A stretch of DNA of 45,675 nt from a virus, in IMG/VR virus record IMGVR_UViG_3300035142_000016, positions 1-45,675 of that record; one strand, given 5' to 3'. A model generated the notes under the pieces. That model saw nothing but the letters and a program-made list of their open reading frames with translations. It was not told the origin of the DNA and did no database searches. The position numbers and the translations under genes are program-made. How positions within the stretch are numbered: position 1 is the first letter of the stretch; every line of letters begins with the position of its first letter. Below, piece after piece: positions 15,141 through 22,604 of the stretch.

Positions 15141-15497
15141 ATGCCGCGCAATATCAGCTTCTTCTACACGACGGACCAAATCCGCGACCGGTCGAAGACG
15201 GTCACACGGCGGCGTGGTTGGAAGTTCCTGCAACGCGGTGATATCCTCAATGCGTGCGTCAAATGCCAGGGGTTGAAACGCGGCGAGAAGATCGAGCGGA
15301 TTTGCCAGATTCGCGTCACCGGAGTACGTCGGGAAATGCTCGCGTTCATGGCTTCGAACCCTCGATACGGCAAAGCCGAGAGCGTCAAGGAGGGTTTCCC
15401 CGATCTGTCGGGCTGGCAGTTTGTCAAAATGTTCTGCCGGCACATGAACTGCGACCCCTACCAGAAAGTCACCAGGATCGAATTCGAGTACGTGTGA
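15141..15497 (+). CDS. ASCH-like domain protein
   Basis: A 118-residue protein. SFFYTTDQIRDRSKTVTRRR near the N terminus, then FLQRGDILNACVKCQGL and the strand IERICQIRVTGVRRE, follow the pattern of phage ASCH-like proteins, a PUA-related beta-barrel thought to bind RNA or modified bases. The start has AAGGA four bases upstream. It precedes the transglycosylase-like gene, which fits a nucleic-acid modification neighbourhood; this link is inference. Confidence 0.65.
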   Translation: MPRNISFFYTTDQIRDRSKTVTRRRGWKFLQRGDILNACVKCQGLKRGEKIERICQIRVTGVRREMLAFMASNPRYGKAESVKEGFPDLSGWQFVKMFCRHMNCDPYQKVTRIEFEYV

Positions 15498-15530
15498 ACG
15501 GCGGCGCAGATTGCTGGAGATTCAGCGGCA

Positions 15531-16235
15531 ATGATGAAACTGCTGATTGACGATACGGCCGCCAACGTCGCCCAGCGAGCGACGGAGTATCCGCAGTTGG
15601 TGCGGGGGCAGTTGATTACCCCCCGCCAACGATATACGTGCGGGGAAGGCGAGTTCGCAATCGACAATAGCGCGTATTCAGAGTTTGACGCGAAGTCATT
15701 TAAGTCGTTGTTGAGGCGAGAAAAACCGCACCGCGAACGCTGCTTATGGGTCGCGGTGCCTGATGTGGTCGGTAATGGGCGGCGAACGCTGGAAGTATTC
15801 GACCTGCTGTCTCCAGGTTTGATGTTCTGGCCTCTCGCGTTCGTCGCCCAAGACGGAATTGAAGATTTGCAGATTCCGTGGGAACACTTCGAGTGCCTCT
15901 TCATCGGTGGTTCAACGGATTGGAAGATGTCCCAGACGGTCGTTGACTTACTCAAGACCGCTCGCATTCTAGAGAAAGCGACTCATGTCGGACGAATCAG
16001 CACCCCAGACCGATACCGGCGATTTGCGGGGCTTGCCGATACTTGTGACGGAAGCGCCCTCGCACGATACAGCGAAAATCGGTTCTCTGCCTTCGCACGA
16101 GCAGTTATGCACGCCGACAAAATGCCGTTGTTCGATCAGCACGATGGCGATGCACTTGGTCCGTGCATACCGGGACTACAACGCAGCGGTGAAAGCCCGA
16201 TCGCTGACGCACCTAACCCGAAAAACTGCGGATGA
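15531..16235 (+). CDS. tRNA-guanine transglycosylase-like (DpdA-type) protein
   Basis: A 234-residue protein with features of the TGT superfamily: AIDNSAYSEF with Asp45 where TGT has its substrate-binding Asp; VAVPDVVGNGRRTLE; FVAQDGIEDLQIPW; LFIGGSTDWK; and TCDGSALARYS with Asp173 where the nucleophile lies. TGT enzymes swap guanine for a 7-deazaguanine in tRNA, and DpdA relatives do so in DNA. I found no preQ0 synthesis genes, so any base would come from the host. The assignment rests on motif memory and needs a structure match. The start is the first of two adjacent ATGs. Confidence 0.6.
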   Translation: MMKLLIDDTAANVAQRATEYPQLVRGQLITPRQRYTCGEGEFAIDNSAYSEFDAKSFKSLLRREKPHRERCLWVAVPDVVGNGRRTLEVFDLLSPGLMFWPLAFVAQDGIEDLQIPWEHFECLFIGGSTDWKMSQTVVDLLKTARILEKATHVGRISTPDRYRRFAGLADTCDGSALARYSENRFSAFARAVMHADKMPLFDQHDGDALGPCIPGLQRSGESPIADAPNPKNCG

Positions 16236-16326
16236 GGTGTTAACCCCGCTCTGGGCGCGGGTGGTGACTTCGCGGAAGGCGCTGGCGGATGCCGTAGAGG
16301 CGTGGGAAGAATTGCATGGTAACTAG
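16144..16326 (+). CDS. Small helical protein, overlapping
   Basis: A 60-residue frame overlapping the previous gene's last 92 bases. The unique part (TADEVLTPLWARVVTSRKAL) is helical and protein-like. Starts at 15985 and 16144 are both possible and neither has a strong ribosome site. I prefer the shorter form because the longer one overlaps most of the transglycosylase-like C terminus. Confidence 0.4.
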   Translation: MAMHLVRAYRDYNAAVKARSLTHLTRKTADEVLTPLWARVVTSRKALADAVEAWEELHGN

Positions 16327-16360
16327 TTAGGCACTGCACGTACTAGTTGAATTCAGACCG

Positions 16361-16380
16361 ACGGAGCGAAGCCGACATGA
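16361..16380 (+). repeat. 20-base start-region repeat, copy 1
   Basis: ACGGAGCGAAGCCGACATGA spans the start codon of the next gene and recurs at 16540-16559 with one change. Confidence 0.8.
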
Positions 16381-16559
16381 GCCATCCAAGCTATCCAGAC
16401 ATGAAATGCCCCTGGTGTTGTCGCATTCTGTTTACGCGAGGGCGAACCGAGATTCCCGTAATGTTCAAGTGTGTGCATTGTCTTCGGCTCGTGCGGTTGC
16501 GTAATGGAGAGTACCGCAAGGCGATTCTCAAGACATCCAACGGAGCGAAGCCGATATGA
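16377..16559 (+). CDS. Small zinc-ribbon protein
   Basis: A 60-residue protein. CPWCCRILF and FKCVHCLRL form a four-Cys zinc site. The ATG lies inside a 20-base sequence that is repeated exactly at the start of the following gene, so the gene is bracketed by two near-identical translation start regions. Function unknown. Confidence 0.6.
   Translation: MSHPSYPDMKCPWCCRILFTRGRTEIPVMFKCVHCLRLVRLRNGEYRKAILKTSNGAKPI
16540..16559 (+). repeat. 20-base start-region repeat, copy 2
   Basis: This matches 16361-16380 in 19 of 20 positions, and includes the ATG of the replication-like gene at 16556. Confidence 0.8.
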
Positions 16560-17470
16560 AACGCGAAGCGCTACGCCACCCCAAAACGTATGATCTCGCC
16601 TCTCGTCTCGACTGCGGTCGACCGGCAGCGCTGGGCTATCTGACGTTGCTCTGGGACTACACCGCCGAAGTCGCAATCCAGGGTGATATCGGCAAGTGGC
16701 CGGACGGCTCGATCGCTCGCGCTTGCGAGTGGGAAGGCGATCCTCACAACTTCGTTGACGCCCTCATTGCGAGCGGTTGGGTCGACCGCTCGGAGCGGTA
16801 TAGATTGGTGATCCACGATTGGACTGACCACTGCGAACGGTGGGTAAAAGCCAAAGCCGCAAAGCTTGGCGTCAGCCTGATTTCATCTGAGACCGGAACA
16901 AACGGGACTTTAGAGCCGACTACAGAGCGATCATCGGAGACTTTAGAGCCGACTGTAGAGCCGACTGCAGAAGGGACTGTAGAGCGCTCGCCCCCGCGTG
17001 ACCGAACCGAACCGAACCAAACCAAACCAAACCTACCCCAACCCCCGCAGAGCGGACTGCAGCCAGAAGAGGGGGGAGGGGATTTTTCGGAGGGGTGGAA
17101 GAAGGCGGAGAAGAAACTTCGCGACGTCGGTTTGGGGGATCCTCGATCCGCGATCGCTTCCGCCAAAACGAACGGGCTCGAGCCGGGGCAGGTTGTCTCG
17201 ATCGCCAACTTCTGGGAAGCCAACCCGGGGTCCTGGAATCTCGGGGCGTTGCATTGGAGGATCCGGAACGCCAGCCCGCAAGACGGTCCGGAACACGGTT
17301 GGCCGGCGCCGAAGGACAACGGTGACGGCGCTCTTCGTGCTGAGGAACGCGAACGGATTCGACGCGAGGCACTAGCGGCGCAGATCGTTAAACGCGGCAA
17401 GGAGACCGGCGTTGCCGAAGATCGGATCCGGGAAGTTTTGGCAAGCGAAGGACTGGAGTGGCCAGGATGA
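16556..17470 (+). CDS. Replication-initiation-like protein
   Basis: A 304-residue protein. The first 110 residues (from LRHPKTYDLASRLDCGRPAA through WPDGSIARACEWEGDPHNFV to RLVIHDWTDH) resemble the N-terminal winged-helix domain of phage replisome-organiser or DnaD-like proteins. A Thr/Glu/Pro-rich linker with short repeats (EPTTERSSETLEPTVEPT) follows, then a C-terminal helical domain ending EERERIRREALAAQ. It probably recruits host helicase to phage DNA; no origin was identified nearby. Its ATG lies in the repeated start region. Confidence 0.65.
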   Translation: MKREALRHPKTYDLASRLDCGRPAALGYLTLLWDYTAEVAIQGDIGKWPDGSIARACEWEGDPHNFVDALIASGWVDRSERYRLVIHDWTDHCERWVKAKAAKLGVSLISSETGTNGTLEPTTERSSETLEPTVEPTAEGTVERSPPRDRTEPNQTKPNLPQPPQSGLQPEEGGGDFSEGWKKAEKKLRDVGLGDPRSAIASAKTNGLEPGQVVSIANFWEANPGSWNLGALHWRIRNASPQDGPEHGWPAPKDNGDGALRAEERERIRREALAAQIVKRGKETGVAEDRIREVLASEGLEWPG

Positions 17471-17515
17471 TCGAGTCCCGCTGGTTACGTGGGACAATCA
17501 GTACAGGACAGAGCA

Positions 17516-17845
17516 ATGATATACCTAGCGTCACCGTATTCGCACAGCAACCCAGCGACGAGGGAAAGGCGATTTCGGATCGTATGCCGAGAAGCGGCCC
17601 GCATGATGCGGCACGGTCAGCAGGTGTTTTCACCTATCGCTCACACGCACCCGATAGCGCAATTCGATCTGCCCAAAGGCTGGGAGTTTTGGGAAGAGTT
17701 CGACCGCTGGTACATCAGTCGTTGTGATGAGGTCGTTGTGTTGATGCTGCGAGGGTGGCGGGAAAGCAAGGGCGTTCAAGCCGAAATCAAGATCGCGGAA
17801 GAATTGGGCAAGCCGGTGTCATACATCGAGCCGCTTCCCGAGTAA
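17516..17845 (+). CDS. DUF1937-like nucleoside-deoxyribosyltransferase-fold protein
   Basis: A 109-residue protein. MIYLASPYSHSNPATRERRF at the N terminus, FSPIAHTHPIA in the middle and WYISRCDEVVVLMLRGWRES followed by GVQAEIKIAEELGKPV are typical of DUF1937, related to nucleoside 2-deoxyribosyltransferases. AGGA lies about seven bases before ATG 17516, which I prefer to upstream codons. Function is uncertain; nucleotide metabolism is possible. Confidence 0.75.
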   Translation: MIYLASPYSHSNPATRERRFRIVCREAARMMRHGQQVFSPIAHTHPIAQFDLPKGWEFWEEFDRWYISRCDEVVVLMLRGWRESKGVQAEIKIAEELGKPVSYIEPLPE

Positions 17846-17888
17846 TCAGTAAGGACGATTCACAGGACAGGATAACCGGACAACACGG

Positions 17889-18377
17889 ATGAACCAGCAA
17901 ACCCTACTACCAGAAGACCCAGAGCCGGCGATCGTCTTCGCAGCGTACGGACAGCCGAAGACGGCGGGATCGAAGCGAGCGTTCAAAACGAAAACCGGCA
18001 AGGTTGTAGTGACGGACGATTGCAAAGAATCGAAGACTTGGCGCGACGTGATTGCCGCGGCGGCTCGGCAAGCGTATCCGGGGCTTCTGCTGGACGGTCC
18101 GCTTCGCGTCGACTTCCTCTTCGTGGTACCGCGGCCGAAGACGGTCAAGCGCGAGATGCCGACGACGAAGCCGGACGTGTTGAAACTCGCCAGGGCTGCC
18201 GAGGATGCCCTCAGCGGCGTTCTTTGGGTCGACGATGCGAGGATTACGACGGAGTCCTTGCGCAAGATCTACGGCAACGTCGCGTGTTGTGTGGTGCGTG
18301 TGCGGAGGGACGTGACAAACGGGGCGCCGGAGTGGGCGCAGAAGCTGATCGAGACGCCGGCGGAGAAACCGTTTTGA
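17889..18377 (+). CDS. rusA: RusA-family Holliday junction resolvase
   Basis: A 162-residue protein. FAAYGQPKTAGSKRAF at the start, LRVDFLFVVPRP in the middle, and TKPDVLKLARAAEDALSGVL followed by DDARI contain the acidic residues that bind metal in RusA. The enzyme cuts four-way junctions, useful for resolving recombination intermediates made by the exonuclease/RecT pair before packaging. Length is slightly over the usual 120-140. The ribosome site is weak. Confidence 0.85.
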   Translation: MNQQTLLPEDPEPAIVFAAYGQPKTAGSKRAFKTKTGKVVVTDDCKESKTWRDVIAAAARQAYPGLLLDGPLRVDFLFVVPRPKTVKREMPTTKPDVLKLARAAEDALSGVLWVDDARITTESLRKIYGNVACCVVRVRRDVTNGAPEWAQKLIETPAEKPF

Positions 18378-18402
18378 CACCCTACTACGAAAAAATTTTG
18401 TT

Positions 18403-19293
18403 TTGAAAATCACCGCCTTAGCCCCCTGGTTTGGCAGCAAGCGCAATCTCGCCGGCGAGATCATCGCCGAGCTGGGGAAACACTCGATCTACTGGGAGCC
18501 GTTTTGCGGGTCGATGTCGATTCTGCTGAATAAAGAACCTTGCATTATGGAGACGGTGAACGACTTGCACCGGGATTTGATCAACCTTGCGCGAGTCGTG
18601 CAGGATGACACGGAAGGGCCGCGGCTGTTCGATCGACTCAACCGAACCGCAATGCACGAAGGACTATTCGCCGACGCCTCCGCGGCGATCGAGGGCGCGG
18701 AGGCCTCCGACTTCGACCCCCTTCGAGCGTACCAATATTGCGTTGTGGCTTGGCTTGGCCGCAACGGGGTGGCAGGAACGGCGTCCTACAACGGGCATTT
18801 CTGCGTACGGTACACGGGCAACGGCGGGCATGCTGCCAAACGCTGGCGATCGGTGATCGAGTCGATACCGGATTGGTGGTTTCGACTCCAAAACGTCACG
18901 ATTTTATGCCGCGACGCCTTCGAGCTTCTCGAGCGAATCGACGACAAAGCTGCAACGGTGATCTACATCGACCCGCCCTATATCGAGAAGGGAACGACGT
19001 ATTTGCATGATTTCGGCATGCAGTCGAAGCGGTCGCAAGACAAAGCCGCGGCGATCGAAGAACATTGCCGGCTTGCCTCGCTTCTTCAGCGGTTCACGAA
19101 AGCTCGAGTCGTTGTGAGCTACTACGAACACGAATTGCTTGCCGAACTCTACCCGGGTTGGACAAAGCGGCCGCTCAAGGCGACGAAGTCGCTTGTCAGC
19201 CAGGGGCGGCGAGACAAAACCGGGGCGGTTGCAGCCCCCGAGGTCCTGTTGATCAACGGCGAAAGCTACGCGGAAGAAAGAACTTTATTCTAG
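18403..19293 (+). CDS. Dam-type (D12 class) adenine-N6 DNA methyltransferase
   Basis: A 296-residue enzyme. The AdoMet motif APWFGSKRNLAGEI is at the N terminus and the catalytic motif IYIDPPYIEKGT lies near residue 190, the order of alpha-class Dam enzymes. The only start before the essential first motif is a TTG (18403), preceded by a poly-A/T stretch and no clear ribosome site, so expression may be low. Together with two other methylases it may shield phage DNA from restriction. Confidence 0.85.
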   Translation: MKITALAPWFGSKRNLAGEIIAELGKHSIYWEPFCGSMSILLNKEPCIMETVNDLHRDLINLARVVQDDTEGPRLFDRLNRTAMHEGLFADASAAIEGAEASDFDPLRAYQYCVVAWLGRNGVAGTASYNGHFCVRYTGNGGHAAKRWRSVIESIPDWWFRLQNVTILCRDAFELLERIDDKAATVIYIDPPYIEKGTTYLHDFGMQSKRSQDKAAAIEEHCRLASLLQRFTKARVVVSYYEHELLAELYPGWTKRPLKATKSLVSQGRRDKTGAVAAPEVLLINGESYAEERTLF

Positions 19294-19316
19294 GCGCAAC
19301 AAGAAAGGCGAAGAAA

Positions 19317-19934
19317 ATGACGGCGATGTATGAAGTAGTCTGCGAGTTTACCGAACCGCTACTTGGGACGGTTCCAAAAGATCCAAAACTGTACGAAACC
19401 TACCTACAGTCAAAGACCGACGCGGAGACGGACGACGAACTTGAGACCGTCCCCGACGATCCGGAGGCGGTTGGGACTGGTTTCCACGAACATGACGGAA
19501 AACCAATTCTCTACAATTACACGATCAAGGGTTTTTTCAAGGACGCTTGTTCCTGCCTTCGACGTGTGCCGAAAACGCAAAGCGCGGCGCTCAAAGCTCA
19601 CAAAAAGGTGATCGACGGCTTGATCTTCGTCGAACCGCGGCGAATCGTCATCGACACAGGGGGGAAGGAACTTTCCCGGATCGAGCGTCCCTTGCGAGCA
19701 CAGACGGCGCAAGGCGATAGGGTGGCGCTTGCTCGATCAGACGCCGCGCCTCCCGGGTCGATCATTACCTTCCAGATTTTGGCGCTTAACGTGCCGGAGA
19801 AACTCCTGCGCGAATGGCTGGAATATGGAGCGCTGCGAGGGCTTGGACAGTGGCGTAACGCGGACTATGGGCGGTTTTCCTATGAGATGCACCAAGTTAC
19901 AAGCGAAGGCAAAGCAGTGTGCAGCGAGGCGTAG
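19317..19934 (+). CDS. Stand-alone RAMP-like protein
   Basis: A 205-residue protein with AAAGG nine bases before its ATG. Three features suggest the RAMP (Cas5/Cas6/Cas7-like) fold: an opening strand EVVCEFTEPLLGTVPKDP; the phrase LYNYTIKGFFKDACSCLRR (about 66-83), like the 'GSSLKGxxR' helix of Cas7-type proteins; and the C-terminal glycine-rich loop GLGQWRNADYGRF (175-187). Between them lies RPLRAQTAQGDRVALARSD. There is no CRISPR array or other cas gene here. The last 10 codons run into the pentanucleotide repeat that follows. RNA binding is inferred from fold resemblance only. Confidence 0.55.
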   Translation: MTAMYEVVCEFTEPLLGTVPKDPKLYETYLQSKTDAETDDELETVPDDPEAVGTGFHEHDGKPILYNYTIKGFFKDACSCLRRVPKTQSAALKAHKKVIDGLIFVEPRRIVIDTGGKELSRIERPLRAQTAQGDRVALARSDAAPPGSIITFQILALNVPEKLLREWLEYGALRGLGQWRNADYGRFSYEMHQVTSEGKAVCSEA

Positions 19935-20110
19935 AGCAAAGGCAACGCGCAGCAACGCGGCGCCACGGCAGGGCGAGGCAAAGGCATGGCAATGCGAGGC
20001 ACAGCAAAGGCACAGCAGGGCAATGCACCGCCGGGCCGAGCGTAGCAACGGCAAGGCAGCGCTTGGCATGGCGCCGCAACGCAAAGGCAACGCGCAGCGG
20101 GGCATGGCGC
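19902..20110 (+). repeat. Degenerate pentanucleotide (NNNGC) tract
   Basis: About 200 bases break into units of five, mostly ending in GC (AATGC, GAGGC, ACAGC, AGGGC, AAGGC, ATGGC, AACGC), with some six-base units such as AAAGGC. GCAAAGGCAACGCGCAGC occurs exactly twice (19936-19953 and 20081-20098). It begins within the last codons of the RAMP-like gene and extends beyond its stop. Frames through it are low-complexity (rich in Ala, Gln, Arg, Lys, Asn), and I do not call a protein. It has no fixed spacer pattern, so it is not a CRISPR array. Confidence 0.8.
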
Positions 20111-20321
20111 TCGTGATCAAGGCCCCCCACGCGGTTGAAATCGTAATTGACAACAACCCCCCCAAGGTTTAGGTTTTACGAAACCTTTCCAACGGTGCGC
20201 CATGTCTTCCAACCGACCCCCACGCCAAACAAAGGCAGCTTCAAACGTCTGGGGGTCGTCTCGACTTCGCGCACTTCTGCGACTCTGCCACCAATCCAAC
20301 ACACATAGGGAGTCCCTTGCC
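20111..20321 (+). other. Non-coding stretch after the repeat tract
   Basis: Together with the tract, about 390 bases lack an accepted gene. AGGTTT-TACG-AAACCT (20171-20186) is a hairpin followed by only two T, a weak terminator. A frame crossing the tract ends at 20172 but shows no family features. An in-frame extension upstream of 20322 is rejected as coding because ATG 20322 has a better ribosome site and signal peptide. Confidence 0.45.
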
Positions 20322-20699
20322 ATGCGTCCTCGATCTCTGATTATCGGTCTATTGCTGGGATCGCTTTTGATACCGCAAATTGCCTTCGCTGACGCCGCCG
20401 CCGGTTGGAAGCAACGCAAGATTAGAAAGCAGCTCGGCGTCACGTTCCCGAACATGATCAAGGCAGCTCGGGAACTGACGGCGGAGGGCGAAGACGTCAC
20501 GTCCGCGGCGATTCTTGCAACGATCCTCGACGACGTCGATGACGCAGCGCTTCAGAGTTCCGATGTAGCGGGCGCCGATTGGGATAAGATCCTGGATTTC
20601 ATCGAACGGCTTATCCCGTTGATCCTCCGGTTGATCGAGATCTTCAGCCAACAGCCGGCGCCGACCGGTCCGGCCGCCGTACCAATCCCGGCAGACTGA
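20322..20699 (+). CDS. Small secreted protein
   Basis: A 125-residue protein with a clear signal peptide: MRPRSLIIGLLLGSLLIPQ then AFA before a probable cleavage ahead of DAAAG. GGGAG lies about 10 bases before the ATG. The mature part is helical, with a hydrophobic stretch FIERLIPLILRLIEIF near the C terminus followed by a proline-rich tail. Its position before a papain-like peptidase suggests an envelope-directed pair; a holin or spanin-like role is only a possibility. Confidence 0.65.
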   Translation: MRPRSLIIGLLLGSLLIPQIAFADAAAGWKQRKIRKQLGVTFPNMIKAARELTAEGEDVTSAAILATILDDVDDAALQSSDVAGADWDKILDFIERLIPLILRLIEIFSQQPAPTGPAAVPIPAD

Positions 20700-20759
20700 A
20701 CACGACGCAACTAAACCCGGAAAAACGCCACGATTCGTAAAGCAAAAGGAGGGCAGAAC

Positions 20760-22220
20760 GTGAAACTACTTTTTCTCATGATCGCCGCTTGCGGGGCAAC
20801 GTATGAATTCGACGTACCAATACACGGACCCGACTTGACGGAGTTGCGAGCGAACACCGTCGTCGACGCACCGGAGGGCGCCACTTTCGCGCTTGAGTGG
20901 CCGAACGAGGCGCAGACGACCGTCCGGTTCGAAGATGGGAAATACGTCCTGTACCACGAACTGACGGTGAAGGTTCGAACCGACACACCAGGCGTCTACG
21001 TGGTCAGCCAAGCGACGACGCCGATCGAGACGACGCGCCACGTTGTCCAGGAAGAACCGACGCCGAAGCCGGACCCAAAGCCGGACCCGGATACACAGGC
21101 ACGTTGGGCCGTCATCGTCGACAAATCGGTTGATCGTCCGTTGGAGGTCGGACGTTGCATAAGTGACCCTCGCTTGGCGCGGCTGTATGCAGAAACGCTA
21201 CGCGTAGCCGATCCGCATTTGGTCGACGAACACGGTCGGCAACCGGCATTACTCGAGAAAGCCTTCGTCGCCGCGGCACAAGCAGAATACCCCGCGTTGG
21301 TCCTTTTAGATGGCTCTGGGAACGTCCTCGGGGTTTCCAAGGACCTGGACGCCGATGAGGTTCTGAGGCTTGCGCCTAAGCTGCCACAGTCTGTGGCTAC
21401 GCAAAAGAAACAACTCGCCGCCGAAAAAGACGTTGGGTTGCAGTTCGCCGAAGACTTGCCGATTCCGATGCTGACGCTACCGGCCGGCGCCGACAAAGAA
21501 CTCGAGAAGGCACACCAAGAATCGCAATTTCCGTTTGGACTATTGCCGGAGTTCAACGAGGGAGCGCAACAAACCGAACCACCAGAGCCGGGGATCCTGG
21601 GAGGTATCCCCCTTGTCCCTGAATCGGAGTGGAAGGAACTCGGCCGGAAGGCGTTCATCGATCGGCTGCCGGTCACCAAGCAACTCGACGGAACGTGCGC
21701 GTCGGCCGCGACCGCTAAGGCGATCGAGGCGCAGCGGCTTTTGCAGGGACTTCCGTACGTCGAGATCTCGGAGATTGACATTTACGCGCACATAGCGCGA
21801 TGGGGGCGGGGATCCTCATTGCGCGATAACTTGGACCGTGTCACGCGGTACGGGGTAGCGTCGACCGACGTTGTTCCGCGTGCTTGGCCCCATCGGACCA
21901 ACGGGGACGCAGAAGCGGATCGAGCACGCCACAAAGTTCTCGAATCTCTTCGCGTCACGCCGAGCTTCGAGGCCGTGGGTAGCGTGCTGCAGCATGGGCA
22001 TTTTGTGGTGATCGGCGTACGTTGGCCCGGCGGGGGCGGGCATGCGATCGTTGCTATCGACACGGTGCGAAAAAACAACGATTGGGCGATTTTAATTCGC
22101 AACTCATGGGGTAAAGACTGGGGCTCCGACGGTTGCGGACTGTTGAGTCGAAACACGCTGCGCACATTGCCCAACTATGGCGCCCTCGCCATCGGAGCGG
22201 TCACGTTTTCGGATAATTGA
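20760..22220 (+). CDS. Papain-family (C1) cysteine peptidase, exported or lipid-anchored
   Basis: A 486-residue protein with GTG start and AAAGGAGG upstream. The N terminus MKLLFLMIAACGATYEF can be read as a short lipoprotein signal (IAAC). A beta-rich region (about 15-95), a Pro linker (EEPTPKPDPKPDPD) and a middle domain with VLLDGSGNVLG precede the peptidase. The catalytic triad is visible: Cys in LDGTCASAATAKAI, His in GGGHAIVAID, Asn in LIRNSWGKDWGSDG. Phage C1 peptidases are uncommon. It could act in lysis, entry or virion maturation; no standard endolysin was found in the window. Confidence 0.8.
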   Translation: MKLLFLMIAACGATYEFDVPIHGPDLTELRANTVVDAPEGATFALEWPNEAQTTVRFEDGKYVLYHELTVKVRTDTPGVYVVSQATTPIETTRHVVQEEPTPKPDPKPDPDTQARWAVIVDKSVDRPLEVGRCISDPRLARLYAETLRVADPHLVDEHGRQPALLEKAFVAAAQAEYPALVLLDGSGNVLGVSKDLDADEVLRLAPKLPQSVATQKKQLAAEKDVGLQFAEDLPIPMLTLPAGADKELEKAHQESQFPFGLLPEFNEGAQQTEPPEPGILGGIPLVPESEWKELGRKAFIDRLPVTKQLDGTCASAATAKAIEAQRLLQGLPYVEISEIDIYAHIARWGRGSSLRDNLDRVTRYGVASTDVVPRAWPHRTNGDAEADRARHKVLESLRVTPSFEAVGSVLQHGHFVVIGVRWPGGGGHAIVAIDTVRKNNDWAILIRNSWGKDWGSDGCGLLSRNTLRTLPNYGALAIGAVTFSDN

Positions 22221-22275
22221 CCCACCCGCCATTACGCAGACACAGGCAAATATCTCAATCTCGGAGAGTACACAA

Positions 22276-22593
22276 ATGGCAGACCAAACCGGAAATCACG
22301 CGGAAATCCTCGACATTGCGGCTGCGATAAAACGAATGGCGAACCTGCTAGTTGCGGTTGATGAGGAAGTTAACGCCGTTATTAACATGAACTCCGCCCA
22401 CGCGATCGACTGGACAAACGACACGTTCAACGAGGACGCAAAAGGCGATCTTGACGGAACCAATTACACCCACGAACAGGTCAGTAATGCTGTCGGTTCG
22501 CTCGCCGCATTTCAGACGCTAATGGGCACCCACCGCGGTAACCTGGCTTTGATCGCGGACAAGGAACCGGCTGACCTTGGCGGCATCGGCTAA
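22276..22593 (+). CDS. Small structural-region protein
   Basis: A 105-residue protein with GGAGAG ten bases before ATG 22276; upstream frame extensions lie in the leader. It is helical in the first half (ILDIAAAIKRMANLLVAVDE) and asparagine/aspartate-rich later. It heads a series of small rightward genes that look like virion accessory proteins. No function recognised. Confidence 0.6.
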   Translation: MADQTGNHAEILDIAAAIKRMANLLVAVDEEVNAVINMNSAHAIDWTNDTFNEDAKGDLDGTNYTHEQVSNAVGSLAAFQTLMGTHRGNLALIADKEPADLGGIG

Positions 22594-22604
22594 GCGAGGA
22601 AATC

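Noticed and set aside
16556-17470. Replication origin iterons inside the replication-like gene
   Set aside because: The repeated GAGCCGACT-type blocks near 16912-16985 encode a Thr/Glu/Pro linker and vary in spacing, so I treat them as linker coding repeats only.
19902-20110. CRISPR-like array in the repeat tract
   Set aside because: Units are five to six bases with no constant repeat and spacer; it lacks CRISPR geometry.
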